The notes under the pieces are model-generated. The model was not told the origin of the DNA. It saw nothing but the letters and a program-made list of their open reading frames with translations, and searched no databases. A stretch of 64,000 nucleotides of DNA, taken from assembly GCA_913056235.1 (NCBI GenBank), contig CAJXMW010000001.1, positions 1,116,001 through 1,180,000 of the forward strand, written 5' to 3'. Positions 52,032 to 62,000 of this stretch are shown here, in pieces. Each line of letters opens with the position of its first letter. The stretch's first letter is position 1. This DNA comes from an uncultured Fodinibius sp. (lineage in GTDB: Bacteria; Bacteroidota; Rhodothermia; Balneolales; Balneolaceae). The position numbers and the translations under genes were made by a program.

Positions 52032-52916
52032 ATGCGTGTAACACAGAAAACTATTTTTGACAATTTTATGCGAGATGTGAATAAAAATCGTAGAGAAATG
52101 GCTGGAATTCAGTCCGATCTTTCAAGTGGCAAGAAAGTTCGATTGCCTTCACAAAGTCCGGTAAATTTTCAAAGTAGTCGAATTTTAGAAGCCGATCTTA
52201 ATAAGGTAGAGCAGTTTCAGAGTAATATTAGCAGTGGTTTACGACAGGGAAGATTGGCTCAGGACACGATGAATGGAGTTATCGACAGCCTGATAAATAT
52301 TAAAAATTCTATGGTCCAGGGGGCCTCTGACTCTATCGGTAAAAGTGAACGGGTAAATTTAGCTGATGAAGTTTCCGGCATACGCAAGCAGATTGTGGAC
52401 AGCTTAAATATTCAATACGGTGAGCGTTATCTCTTCGCGGGGACTAATAGTGGCGAAAAGCCTTTTGAGCTGGCCGGTGGAGTGGTAACCAATAATAGCA
52501 ATGATAAGCCCCCTCATGTGGTTGCAGCAGATGGCGTGGAAATTGATATCAGTATCACAGGCGAAGAGGTCACAGATAGTCCTGCTGGTGATATGTTTCA
52601 GTTTATTGGTGACGTGGAAGATGCGTTACGGAATAATGACAATCAGCAGCTTAACAATTTACTTACGGATGCTGATCAGGTAATTAATCATGTTACCGAT
52701 CTCACGTCAAAGTTGGGAGATAATATCAATCGCATGGATTTTATGTTTGAACAGTACGAATCAACAAAGATTACTCAAAAGTCAGATATAAGTGAACTGG
52801 TTGATACCAACTACGCCGAGGCATTTTCTGACATGCAGCGAAACCAAGTGGCTTATGAATCGGCAATGGCGGTGCATGGCAAAATGTTTGAAAACACCTT
52901 ATTGAATTATCTCTAA
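52032..52916 (+). CDS. flgL: Hook-filament junction protein FlgL
   Basis: 294 aa. Flagellin-like N-terminus (IQSDLSSGKKVRLPSQSPVN) and C-terminus (NYAEAFSDMQRNQVAYESAM) with a FlgL-type middle (YGERYLFAGTNSGEKPF). It is the second junction protein. No fliW or csrA follows, unlike in Bacillus; instead a GT2/TPR gene comes next. Confidence 0.94.
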   Translation: MRVTQKTIFDNFMRDVNKNRREMAGIQSDLSSGKKVRLPSQSPVNFQSSRILEADLNKVEQFQSNISSGLRQGRLAQDTMNGVIDSLINIKNSMVQGASDSIGKSERVNLADEVSGIRKQIVDSLNIQYGERYLFAGTNSGEKPFELAGGVVTNNSNDKPPHVVAADGVEIDISITGEEVTDSPAGDMFQFIGDVEDALRNNDNQQLNNLLTDADQVINHVTDLTSKLGDNINRMDFMFEQYESTKITQKSDISELVDTNYAEAFSDMQRNQVAYESAMAVHGKMFENTLLNYL

Positions 52917-52954
52917 TAACATAGGACAGGGTTTCTTAAAATAATGAGGATATT

Positions 52955-54313
52955 ATGGAAACGGGACTGAAATTGATATCAGATATAAGTAGAAAGGGGA
53001 AAAGTTTAAATTGGTTGACTGGAGTTCTTTTTCTATCTGACGAAAGATTTTATAATGCAGAAAAGGTAAGGCTTTGGGAGACCTATTTTTCAGAATTAAT
53101 TGTTGCCGGAATTGGTAAAGAGCCTGAAAGCTTGCCGGCTAATGTCCATTGGTATGAATATGAGTCGGATGGCAGTCGTTCAGAGATATGGAATGCCATT
53201 AGTAAGAAGGTGAATAATTCTTGGGTACTTTTCTTAGAGGATGATGAGCAACCTCGGTTCAGTAGTTTTCCTGAAACTCAAATTTTGGAGAATACTCAGT
53301 GGCCACCGGCTATTATCAATATTCAGAAAGAAAATACTACCTATCATTTTTATCAGATGCGCTTGGTAAATGTAACGATGAATGAGGATGATATCTTTCG
53401 GGGGCACCATTTGACAGATGCTACTGAGTTTGTCCGCTCCCACGACGTTAATTTAAGCAGTAAGCCCATTATCATTGAACGGGAAAGCAGTGTTTATTCA
53501 CATATTGATATTGATCAGGAACTATCACTGAAAAACCAAGCCCCCAAGTTATATTTGGTACAGGGAAATCGATATTTACAGGAAAAAAAGTATGTTCGGG
53601 CAGCCGCCCAGTTTCGCCAACTATTAAAGAAACAAAAATTATTGCCTTTTGACCGTTTGGCGGGCGTTAATGGGCTGGCCAGCTGTTTTGCTGAACAGCA
53701 TAAATGGGAGAAAGCCTTGTCTCTAACAAAACAGTCGCTCGAAGCAGAGTCTTTCCAGCGGTTACCTTATTTGATCCAGTTTCGTATTCATGAGTTGCGT
53801 AAAGATTGGCAAAAAGCATTTGATGTATTGAAGCAATATTATGAAAGATTATCACTGTTTTCGTCTGCAAGTTTTGATCGTAAAATAGGTGAGGAGAAGA
53901 GTTTGGTTAACCTTGCCAATATTGCGTTAAAAGCAGGGCATCGAGCAAAGGCGACTGATTATTTTGATCGGCTGTTCTCGTTCAAGAGAGGAAATGCTGA
54001 CGAAGCAATGTTAGAGAAAGCATTATTGCTTTCGATTGAATTGAATAATCTTGAACGATCAGTCTATTTATTTGAGCGAATATTCAATGATCGGTTGCCA
54101 CCCTGCCAGATGGATGCAGAATCGAGAGAGCAGATAGATCAAGTTATGACGATGTTTATGAAGAAGGATTGGTACGATTATGTATCAACTATTTATAAAA
54201 AATTACATGATGCTCATCCTGAGGACCAGGAATATAAGCGAAAATTAATTGTGACGCTTACCAAAACAAATAGATTAGATCAGGCCAAAAAAATGGTGGC
54301 GAATATTGTCTGA
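52955..54313 (+). CDS. GT2-like glycosyltransferase with TPR tail
   Basis: 452 aa. Residues 10-190 resemble a trimmed GT2 domain. WVLFLEDDEQPRF (around 90) is in the place of the DxD-type motif in glycosyltransferases that also carry TPRs. Residues 195-450 are tetratricopeptide repeats (APKLYLVQGNRYLQEKKYVR, WEKALSLTKQSLEAE, NLANIALKAGHRAKATDYFD). The order GT2 plus TPR matches Listeria GmaR, which glycosylates flagellin. Position at the end of the flgF-flgL operon suggests flagellin or junction-protein modification. The usual GT2 N-terminal nucleotide-binding segment is weak, so it may be non-catalytic. Confidence 0.6.
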   Translation: METGLKLISDISRKGKSLNWLTGVLFLSDERFYNAEKVRLWETYFSELIVAGIGKEPESLPANVHWYEYESDGSRSEIWNAISKKVNNSWVLFLEDDEQPRFSSFPETQILENTQWPPAIINIQKENTTYHFYQMRLVNVTMNEDDIFRGHHLTDATEFVRSHDVNLSSKPIIIERESSVYSHIDIDQELSLKNQAPKLYLVQGNRYLQEKKYVRAAAQFRQLLKKQKLLPFDRLAGVNGLASCFAEQHKWEKALSLTKQSLEAESFQRLPYLIQFRIHELRKDWQKAFDVLKQYYERLSLFSSASFDRKIGEEKSLVNLANIALKAGHRAKATDYFDRLFSFKRGNADEAMLEKALLLSIELNNLERSVYLFERIFNDRLPPCQMDAESREQIDQVMTMFMKKDWYDYVSTIYKKLHDAHPEDQEYKRKLIVTLTKTNRLDQAKKMVANIV

Positions 54314-54434
54314 GCTCAGAACTTGGGAGCAATTAATAGCTTTACTTCTCAAATAAGTAACGTTGTTGAAACAGGAGAAGAAGCTTCAGGATTTTTTGGC
54401 TTACAGAAGAGATAGCTAGAATAGAGAAGAACTA

Positions 54435-55868
54435 TTAGTCCTCATCCTCATTTTCCGAAGCTTTTCTGATTTTATTACGGATGGTGCGGTCTGTGATACC
54501 CAAAATTTTAGCGGCCTCTTTTTGATTTCCCTTGGTATGTTCCAGCGCTTTTTTGATAAGTTGCAGCTCCATATCTTCTATAGACATCAAAGGCATATCC
54601 GAAAGTACTTCTTTGCTAACCTCCAGATCTACTTTGGAAAAGAGATTTCGCTCGATATGATCGAGGGTAATTGTATCATTTTTGCTTGACAGGATAACGC
54701 CACGATGGATCTTGTTTTCCAGTTCACGCACGTTGCCCTTCCATTTCTTATTAACCAGGTGCTCCATCAACTCATCAGATACCTCCTTGGGTTCCAGTCC
54801 GTATTGCTCGGTATAACGATTTACAAAAAAGTTAACCAAGAGTGGGATATCCTCTCTACGTTCCCGGAGCGGGGGAATAGAAATCGGAAAAACGTTCAGT
54901 CGATAGTACAAATCCTCGCGGAATTGACCATCAGCGATGGCTTCTGCTATGTTGCGGTTTGATGTGGCTAGCACCCTTACATCACATTGAATTGATTCCT
55001 GGCTACCCACACGATTAAATTCATTTTCCTGGAGAACGCGCAACAGCTTTGCCTGGATATTTATATCAATTTCGGTAATTTCATCCAGTAAGATAGTGCC
55101 GCCATTTGCTTCTTCAAAAGCCCCTTTTTTATCAGATATAGCGCCTGTAAATGCTCCTTTCACATGACCAAAAAGAGTGCTTTCAACTAACTCTTTGGGC
55201 AAATTTGCACAGTTTATCTTGACGTAAGGTTGATCAGAGCGTTTACTGTTTTCATGGATCAAATTTGCAAAAACCTCTTTCCCGGTCCCACTTTCACCTT
55301 GTATCATGACAGGCGCGGTACTTTCAGCTATTTGGGGAAGAATTTCCATCAGTTTTTCAATCTGATCATCTTCTCCAATGAATCTTTTGTCGTGCGGTTG
55401 TATTACATCACCATCGTTTTCTTGGGAAGAAGACTGTTGGTCTGTTTTATCAGCTGTTCCAGCATGTGATTCGATCTTATGTTCTTTATGAAAATCGACT
55501 TTATCCGACTCAAAAAAGCGATTAACGCGAAACGTAATCTCTTTAGCCTTAAACGGTTTGGTAATGTAATCAAAAGCTCCTTTCTGAAGCGCCCGTACGG
55601 CATGTGTAATATTCCCAAAACTGGTCATCATTATAACACCGGTTTCAGGATAGTGTTCTTTGATATGAGCCAGTACTTCATCGCCGGTCATGTCGTCCAT
55701 CTTGACATCGGTAAGAACCAATTGTACACCGTCGTTCTCTTTCAGAAAATTAATGGCCTCAAGTGGTTGGTCGAAGCCCTCAACTTCGTACCCGCCCATA
55801 CTCAAATTTTCGACCAAAAATTCGAGCAGCATTTTGTCATCTTCAACTATTAAAACATGCTCTTTCAT
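54435..55868 (-). CDS. NtrC-family sigma-54 activator (FlrC/FleR-like)
   Basis: 477 aa. Receiver domain 1-120 with phosphoacceptor Asp54 (LVLTDVKMDDMTG). The AAA+ domain has Walker A GESGTGKEVFANLIHENSKR, the sigma-54 contact loop GAFTGA near residue 240, Walker B GGTILLDEI and the GNVRELEN sensor. The Fis-type C-terminal helix-turn-helix reads KEAAKILGITDRTIRNKIRK. It should activate the sigma-54 promoters before flgB, flgF and fliS. A probable kinase partner is encoded at 19879. It lies apart from that kinase, next to flgM. Confidence 0.93.
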   Translation of the reverse strand: MKEHVLIVEDDKMLLEFLVENLSMGGYEVEGFDQPLEAINFLKENDGVQLVLTDVKMDDMTGDEVLAHIKEHYPETGVIMMTSFGNITHAVRALQKGAFDYITKPFKAKEITFRVNRFFESDKVDFHKEHKIESHAGTADKTDQQSSSQENDGDVIQPHDKRFIGEDDQIEKLMEILPQIAESTAPVMIQGESGTGKEVFANLIHENSKRSDQPYVKINCANLPKELVESTLFGHVKGAFTGAISDKKGAFEEANGGTILLDEITEIDINIQAKLLRVLQENEFNRVGSQESIQCDVRVLATSNRNIAEAIADGQFREDLYYRLNVFPISIPPLRERREDIPLLVNFFVNRYTEQYGLEPKEVSDELMEHLVNKKWKGNVRELENKIHRGVILSSKNDTITLDHIERNLFSKVDLEVSKEVLSDMPLMSIEDMELQLIKKALEHTKGNQKEAAKILGITDRTIRNKIRKASENEDED

Positions 55869-56101
55869 ATCAATGATATTGAGGATGGTTATTTACAAGA
55901 GAAAGGGAGTAATTACGCCAAGAATTTAAAAGATTTGTCCCCCTGCAAATTGAATAGATATAAAAAGCTTTTCTGACGAAAAGTTCAACGAAAAGTTAGG
56001 TTTGAGGGGAGAAAATGTCGATTCTTGAAAGTTGTTAGGGCACAAGGGGTTGTGTCAACGAAGCTGTTCAATAGAAAACAGTTTGTCAACTATTCTTAAT
56101 C

Positions 56102-56452
56102 TTATTTAAGAATTTTTGTGGCAATATCTTCCCAGATTGCAGGATCATTGATTTTCTGTCCAAGTTCTGTTTCTTGAGCAGCTTCGGCAGAATGATCCGA
56201 GGCATTAAGAAACTCAGAAACCTGAGCTTTCATTTCCTTAAACTGTTGGGATGAAGATTCGTTTAGTTTTTCCAATTCAAGTTTGGCAAAAAGTTGATCG
56301 TTATTTCGAAACTGATAATCGCCAAGCGAAACTTTGTCTTTAGGAGTGTCTGCAGAAGATTTTGATGTCTTCCCTGAAGCAGATCCTTCTGAAGTTTCGT
56401 TAGTCTTATTTATGTTATTACCGTTTATGCTATTTAGCTTACTAATATCCAT
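56102..56452 (-). CDS. flgM: Anti-sigma-28 factor FlgM
   Basis: 116 aa. An unstructured Ser/Lys/Asn-rich N-terminus (INKTNETSEGSASGKTSKSS) with the conserved DKVSLGDYQF and a helical C-terminus (LFAKLELEKLNESSSQQFKE). It binds FliA until it is exported through the finished hook. It is the last gene of the fliS-fliD unit, the usual coupling of filament-cap genes and flgM. Confidence 0.8.
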   Translation of the reverse strand: MDISKLNSINGNNINKTNETSEGSASGKTSKSSADTPKDKVSLGDYQFRNNDQLFAKLELEKLNESSSQQFKEMKAQVSEFLNASDHSAEAAQETELGQKINDPAIWEDIATKILK

Positions 56453-56491
56453 AGTCCTATATTTGAGTTCCTGACAATTTATGAAACTTTG

Positions 56492-56833
56492 CTATCGTTT
56501 TAAAAGCTGATAGCTTTTTTCGGCTTTATTCCTTTTAATTGCATCGTCAAGCCGCTCTTTTGACTCCTCTAAAATGTAATTAAGTGCGTCTTGAATTTGT
56601 TGTTGTTGTCGATTGAACCTGTTAAAGAGTTTTTTAAGTGATTCTTTTTCTTTCTTTGTAAATGTTGTTGCATCAACTTCCGAGGTTATCTGTACAAACT
56701 CATTTGTATGGTTGCCCCGTACGTCAAACCGTTTTTGCAGTAAATCCATATCTGCTTCATCTTTGTGAAGCTGATTAATAATCTTTCTATTAATTTTAAT
56801 CAACTCTTTAAGTTGATTAGCAACTTTATTCAT
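56492..56833 (-). CDS. FliT-like flagellar chaperone (putative)
   Basis: 113 aa, all helical and highly charged (LKELIKINRKIINQLHKDEA, LKKLFNRFNRQQQQIQDALN). It lies three bases after the fliD stop and before flgM, where fliT-type chaperones of FliD are found. No clear sequence signature is visible; the call is based on position and structure. Confidence 0.5.
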   Translation of the reverse strand: MNKVANQLKELIKINRKIINQLHKDEADMDLLQKRFDVRGNHTNEFVQITSEVDATTFTKKEKESLKKLFNRFNRQQQQIQDALNYILEESKERLDDAIKRNKAEKSYQLLKR

Positions 56834-56836
56834 CTT

Positions 56837-58234
56837 TTAGAATCCTAATGTGGATTGTTGATTCATAATTTGATTAAACTGTTGCTGAGCTTGTTGTTGA
56901 ATTTGATTGATTTCTGCAAAAATTTCGCGTTGACGTTCCTCGTAACTTTCCAGGTACTTATCTTCTGATTCAATACGATTATCCAGAAAATCTATTTTTT
57001 GATCTAAACCACTTTCCAACGATGAAATGGTACCCCCTGTTTCAGTAAACGTTTTTGCGCGTTCATACATCTTTGTGACCGGGGAGTCGTCGTTGGTAAA
57101 CAGGCTTTTAATTTCGTTGGGTTTATCAGATAAAGCTTTATTGAGTTTTTCTGAGTCTTCAACTTTCATCTTCCCATCATTTTCGAAACTGATACCAATT
57201 TGCGACAGGTTATTAAGCTCTCCAGTTCCTGCAGAGGCCATATCTGTTAGTGCAATTTGACGCATATTAATAGACAGGTTGCGAACAGAGCGCATATCCT
57301 GCAGGGGACCTTTATTGCCCGTCTCACCGTTGATAAAGGTTTGGTTGCGAATTTTGGTATTCATTTCATTGTACTTGGAAATGAAATCATCAATATTTTC
57401 GCGGGCCTTATCAGTATCTTTTGAGACCGTAATTTGTTCTTGTTGGGAGGTTGAATCAAGTAAAGTAAATGTCATTCCCGAGATAGCATCATCAACGGTA
57501 TTTTGGCCACGGCTAAATGTAATTCCATCTACCGTAAATTCAGCATCAAGGTTTGTAGTATCAGTCTTTTGATGTGACATATTTCCAGTGATATTAGCCA
57601 GTGCACCAGTGGCATTGGCAAACTGAATGCGTTCATCGTAGCCGGTTTGAGCACTTTTTACTGAGAGTTGGACATTACCATTGTTATCCACTTCAAAAAC
57701 ATCGCTATCAGATTCTTCGCCCATTAAATTATTAATAGCCGAAGTGAATGATTCTAAAATTTCTTTATTCGTTTTGTCGGTACCATCGTTATTGGTACTT
57801 GTAATACTAATTGTTTCTGTCTTATCACCAATGGTGATATCTACAGAACCATCTCCACTGGCTGCAAGATCTGTAGCTGCCCCATCCATCACATTCGAAA
57901 GCATAATATCTTTGGTTGCTTTCCTATTCACTGAGATATCATAGGTATTGGGATCTTTTAATCCCGATATAGAATCCACCCGGACGGCATCTTCGTTACT
58001 TAACGTAGCCTTCAGAGGATTAAAGCTATTTGAGGTAGTGCTGGTAAGTTCATCAACCTGGGAAGTAAAGTCAGAAATTACGGAGCTTACTGTGCTAAGA
58101 GCGGACTGTTTATTGCTGAGCTGACTTTTTTGGTCTTCCAATCGAAATTTCTTCTGACTTTCGATGAGTACCAGCTGGTCAACAAATTGTGAGTAGGGGT
58201 TGGACTGTTGTAATAAGCTACTGACAGAGTTCAT
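56837..58234 (-). CDS. fliD: Flagellar filament cap protein FliD
   Basis: 465 aa. N-terminal FliD domain (LLQQSNPYSQFVDQLVLIES), a Ser/Thr/Asp-rich exposed middle and the C-terminal domain (FISKYNEMNTKIRNQ, FLDNRIESEDKYLESYEERQ, ending in QQQFNQIMNQQSTLGF). It caps the filament and guides flagellin folding. In operon after fliS. Confidence 0.92.
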   Translation of the reverse strand: MNSVSSLLQQSNPYSQFVDQLVLIESQKKFRLEDQKSQLSNKQSALSTVSSVISDFTSQVDELTSTTSNSFNPLKATLSNEDAVRVDSISGLKDPNTYDISVNRKATKDIMLSNVMDGAATDLAASGDGSVDITIGDKTETISITSTNNDGTDKTNKEILESFTSAINNLMGEESDSDVFEVDNNGNVQLSVKSAQTGYDERIQFANATGALANITGNMSHQKTDTTNLDAEFTVDGITFSRGQNTVDDAISGMTFTLLDSTSQQEQITVSKDTDKARENIDDFISKYNEMNTKIRNQTFINGETGNKGPLQDMRSVRNLSINMRQIALTDMASAGTGELNNLSQIGISFENDGKMKVEDSEKLNKALSDKPNEIKSLFTNDDSPVTKMYERAKTFTETGGTISSLESGLDQKIDFLDNRIESEDKYLESYEERQREIFAEINQIQQQAQQQFNQIMNQQSTLGF

Positions 58235-58252
58235 GACATTATCTTTATAGGG

Positions 58253-58573
58253 TTAATCAGCTGCTTGTTCTTCGGTTTTTCCTTTTGAAGCTTGCTCCCA
58301 GGCATCTCGAAGTGGTTCAAGGATTTCACGAATTTCTTCATATTCTTCTTGCCGGGCTAAATCCTGACAATACTGATAAAGTTGGAAAAGTTCTTCAGCA
58401 GGTTCGTGATCAAAATTCAGACTTTCCGTCAACGTATTTAGTACATCACGTACGCGATTTTGATCTTTACGATAGGTTGCCTGCAGTAGCAGGTCGTACA
58501 GTTTTACGACCAGCTGTAAAGGCGATGCGTTCATGATCGCTTGTTGCTGATAAACCTGTTGTGGATTCTGCAT
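58253..58573 (-). CDS. fliS: Flagellin export chaperone FliS
   Basis: 106 aa. Typical N-terminus YQQQAIMNASPLQLVVKLYD and helices LTESLNFDHEPAEELFQLYQ and REILEPLRDAWEQAS. It binds flagellin before export. First gene of the unit and preceded by both a sigma-28 and a sigma-54 element. The flagellin gene itself is not in the window. Confidence 0.93.
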   Translation of the reverse strand: MQNPQQVYQQQAIMNASPLQLVVKLYDLLLQATYRKDQNRVRDVLNTLTESLNFDHEPAEELFQLYQYCQDLARQEEYEEIREILEPLRDAWEQASKGKTEEQAAD

Positions 58574-58616
58574 GGTACTTTAAATTCAATTTTATTTTTG
58601 TCTTAGGTACCAATCA

Positions 58617-58643
58617 TTATCGGCTATATTGGAAAATACTTAA
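58617..58643 (-). promoter_or_regulatory. Sigma-28 (FliA) type promoter of fliS-fliD-flgM
   Basis: Read on the minus strand: TTAA, 15-base spacer, GCCGATAA, an exact -10 box. It lies 43 bases before the fliS start codon. Confidence 0.8.
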
Positions 58644-58697
58644 GGCCATATAGATTAGATCTCTCTAATCTCATTACCCTCGGTTGCCATTATAAAT

Positions 58698-58712
58698 GCA
58701 AACAATATGCCA
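58698..58712 (-). promoter_or_regulatory. Sigma-54 promoter upstream of fliS
   Basis: Read on the minus strand TGGCATATTGTTTGC, a full match to both halves with correct spacing. It lies about 125 bases before fliS and upstream of the sigma-28 site, so the unit appears to be transcribed both early and late. Confidence 0.75.
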
Positions 58713-59075
58713 TCATGGTATCTCATGTAATCTGTGATTGGCTGTAATAAGGATGTGTGAGCTATCGAAGTTTCCGGATTTTAAATTTAGAGGAATGTTT
58801 CAGGCTTTGAACCATGAATAACGTCTCTGTTGTACATGAGATAATTGCTCTAATTATAATCAGAAGTATGACTATTGATAATACTCTGGTTTATAAAAGG
58901 ATTTTATGTTTTTAACGAAATGTTCCCCTTCGAAGAAAAAAATTCCGTTAATAGGAAGCGAGTACCCGTTTGGAATAGCTTTGTGCAGTGGAGAAGTAAC
59001 TAATTGGTCTTGGCATTTTATTTGTGAATACATCTGGTGTAGTCCAATACCAAAATCAACGAAATCCTGTAGACC

Positions 59076-62000
59076 GTGCAGAAAAAGATCAAGCAAGCTC
59101 AAAAATATTTGGAGTGGGGAAAGCCGAATCAGGCTATTGCCGAATTAAAACCCACATTAGAAAGTAAACAGATCCAACAAAAGTATAAGTGGGTACCCAA
59201 CCACATGATGGGAATTGCTTTGTCGCTCAAAGGTGAGCATAAGACATCGGTCGCATATTTGGAAAAAGCCGTGGAGTGTGGTTCAGGGGAGTCGGAAACC
59301 TTTCATATGCTTTCTGTCAACTACTATAACCTTGGTCAATTTGGTGAGGCTGAAAAGCATGGAAAAGAGGCGGTAGCTCGAAAAGACGACTTTTTAAAAG
59401 CGTGGTTGAATTTAGGATCGGTATACCGGGCGCAGGCAAAGTTGGATAAGGCATTGAAATGTTATGAAAAAGCGAATCAAATTGATCCTACCAATGCCGG
59501 TGTAGCTTTTCGGATAGGCGAAATTTATCGTGACCAAGGTGACCTGGAACAGGCTATGAAACTGTTTGATATTACATTGAAGATAGAAGAGAATCATATC
59601 CGGGCAATGTTAGAAAAGGCCGATATCTACAAAAAGAAAGGGAATCTGGAGGAAGCGATTCAGAATCTTGAGCAAGCTGAGGAGATTCATGGAGATCAAA
59701 CCTCGATTGGAGTTAGCAAAGCCGAAATTTATAAGTCCCGCGGGAAGTATGATGATGCTATTGTACTATATGAGGAGCTACTTAAAAAGCATCCTGATAG
59801 CGGTGCATTGCGGGTAAACTATGCTTTGTGTTTGCAGGAGGTAAGCCGGTTTGATCAAAGTGAAAAGAATTATCGGCGTGCTATCCAGGATATGAAAGAT
59901 CCCCGTAATGCCATCTCAAATTATTTGATGGGATTGCATTATAACCCGCGAAATAGCAAGGAGTATATATATAACGAGCACGTCAGACTTGGTAAAGTCT
60001 TCACCTCCCAGAATGGGAAGGGGCGCCCAGTACCAGATGATGTCAATCCTGACAAAAGGTTAAAAGTAGGGTTTGTCTCTGGTGGATTCCGCCGTCATCC
60101 GGTTGGATGGATGATTGCCGGCGCGCTCGAGCAATTACCTGATAAAGATTTTGACCTCTACTGCTATACAACCAACAATAAATTTGATTTTGTTACACGT
60201 CGGATTCATCAAAACATTGATACTTGGAGATCAGTTGTTGGATACAGTTCTGATGTGATAGAAAATATTATCAGAGAAGATGAGCTGGATATATTAGTAG
60301 ACTTGTCGGGCCATTCTGCTGATAATTGTCTTGAGGTAATGGCTAATGAGCCGGCACCGGTGATTGTGAAGTGGGTGGGGGGCTTATTTAATACAACTGG
60401 ACTTGATGCTTTTGACTTTTTGATTACTGACAAATATGAAAGTCCTGAAGGGAAAGGCGAGTATTATACTGAAAAATTGGTACGGATGCCTGATGATTAT
60501 ATCACCTTTACACCCCCAGCTTATGCTCAAAGTATCGATACTTTGCCGGCTGAAAGAAAAGGATTTATCACCTTTGGATGTTTTAATAATCCCACCAAAG
60601 TAAATGATGTGGTCCTAAAGCATTGGGCAGAAATTATGAGCCAGGTGCCGGGAAGTCATCTATATCTTAAAAGTAAACAGTATGATACAGCTTCCTTTCG
60701 TGCACAGATACTGGAAATTATGAGTGCCGAAGGTATTCCAGAAGAACGTATCGAATTTGAGGGCCAAACCTCTCATGATGATCACCTTGCCGCTTATAAT
60801 AAGATCGATATCGCCCTTGATCCTTGGCCGTATTCCGGTGGACTTACAACTTGTGAGGCTCTTTATATGGGGGTGCCTGTCATTACGATGCCCGGCCCTA
60901 CATTTGCCGGTCGGCATTCTACAACACACTTGATGAATGCAGGTCTCCAACAGTGGGTAACGGATAGCTGGGAAGAATATAGCGAAAAAGTTATCGCCCT
61001 GGCGAATGACTTAGTTGAATTACAGAGATGGCGATCAACCCTGCGCCAAAAACTGCGTAAATCTCCTGTTTGTGACAATAAGCGTTTTGGTGCTCATCTG
61101 TCGGTTGCTTTCCGCGAAATGTGGAAACAGAGGATAGAAGGTTATCAGAATGAAAAAGGAAGGTGGCAAGATCATATTAAGATGGATGCACTGTTTGACA
61201 AAGAAGTACAAAGATTGACAGATGGACCACGTGTAACGCTCCCTATTACCATAAATGATACAAAAGGTTTTGGTGAAAATGGGCAAGCGAACGATAAGGA
61301 TGTTCAAAAAGACATAAAGAAAGAATCGATGATTGATACAGCAGAATTAGAACAGGATTTAATCAAAAATGGGAATGGGCAAGTAGAGGAAAATAGTTCG
61401 AGGGAAGTGCATTCGCCTTCTGCTGATAACGGTGATGAAGATTATTTTATAGAAACCAAAGATGGAATAACCATATGCACTCCTGCTGATTTAGATGTGT
61501 TAACAACCTATGTTCTGTTGGAACAAGAAGAATGGTTTGAACCTGAACTGAATTTTGTCCGTGACTATCTACAATCTGGCATGCAGGTGGTAGATGCGGG
61601 AGCCGCCTTTGGGGCGTATTCGCTGCCGATGGCAAAAAAGGTTGGTCAAAATGGACGGGTTTTTGCTTTTGAACCAGATCCCAAGAGTTGTTCTTTTCTT
61701 GAAAGAAGCAAGATCGAAAACAACATTAACCATTTGGAAATAGTAGGTCGTGGCCTGTCTGATAAAACGGAAAAAAAGGCATTAAAAAAAGACGAAACCC
61801 CAGAGTTTAATACTATTGCAGAGGAAGGCGATGAAGAGGTATTCGTAACGACCTTAAATGCTTGGTGGGAGTTTGCCGGGCAGCCGGAATTGGACCTGAT
61901 AAAGATTGATGTCAACGGCATGGAGTCTGAAGTACTAAAAGGGGCGTATGAAGTACTAGATCAAACGCGGCCAATTATATTGGCGTCCATTGGAGAAAAA

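Larger units (their letters stand above)
58574..59075. other. Intergenic region between fliS and the giant glycosyltransferase gene
   Basis: About 500 bases. The left half has the sigma-28 and sigma-54 elements of fliS on the minus strand. No comparable promoter faces right. Two short ORFs (58906-59148 plus, 58872-59102 minus) overlap each other and the start of the giant ORF. Neither has recognisable features. Confidence 0.5.

Noticed and set aside
58906-59148. Plus-strand 80-aa ORF rich in Cys and Trp, and the minus-strand 76-aa ORF over the same bases
   Set aside because: No recognisable domain and no promoter, and the plus ORF runs into the giant gene in another frame. Kept only as a note on the start problem.
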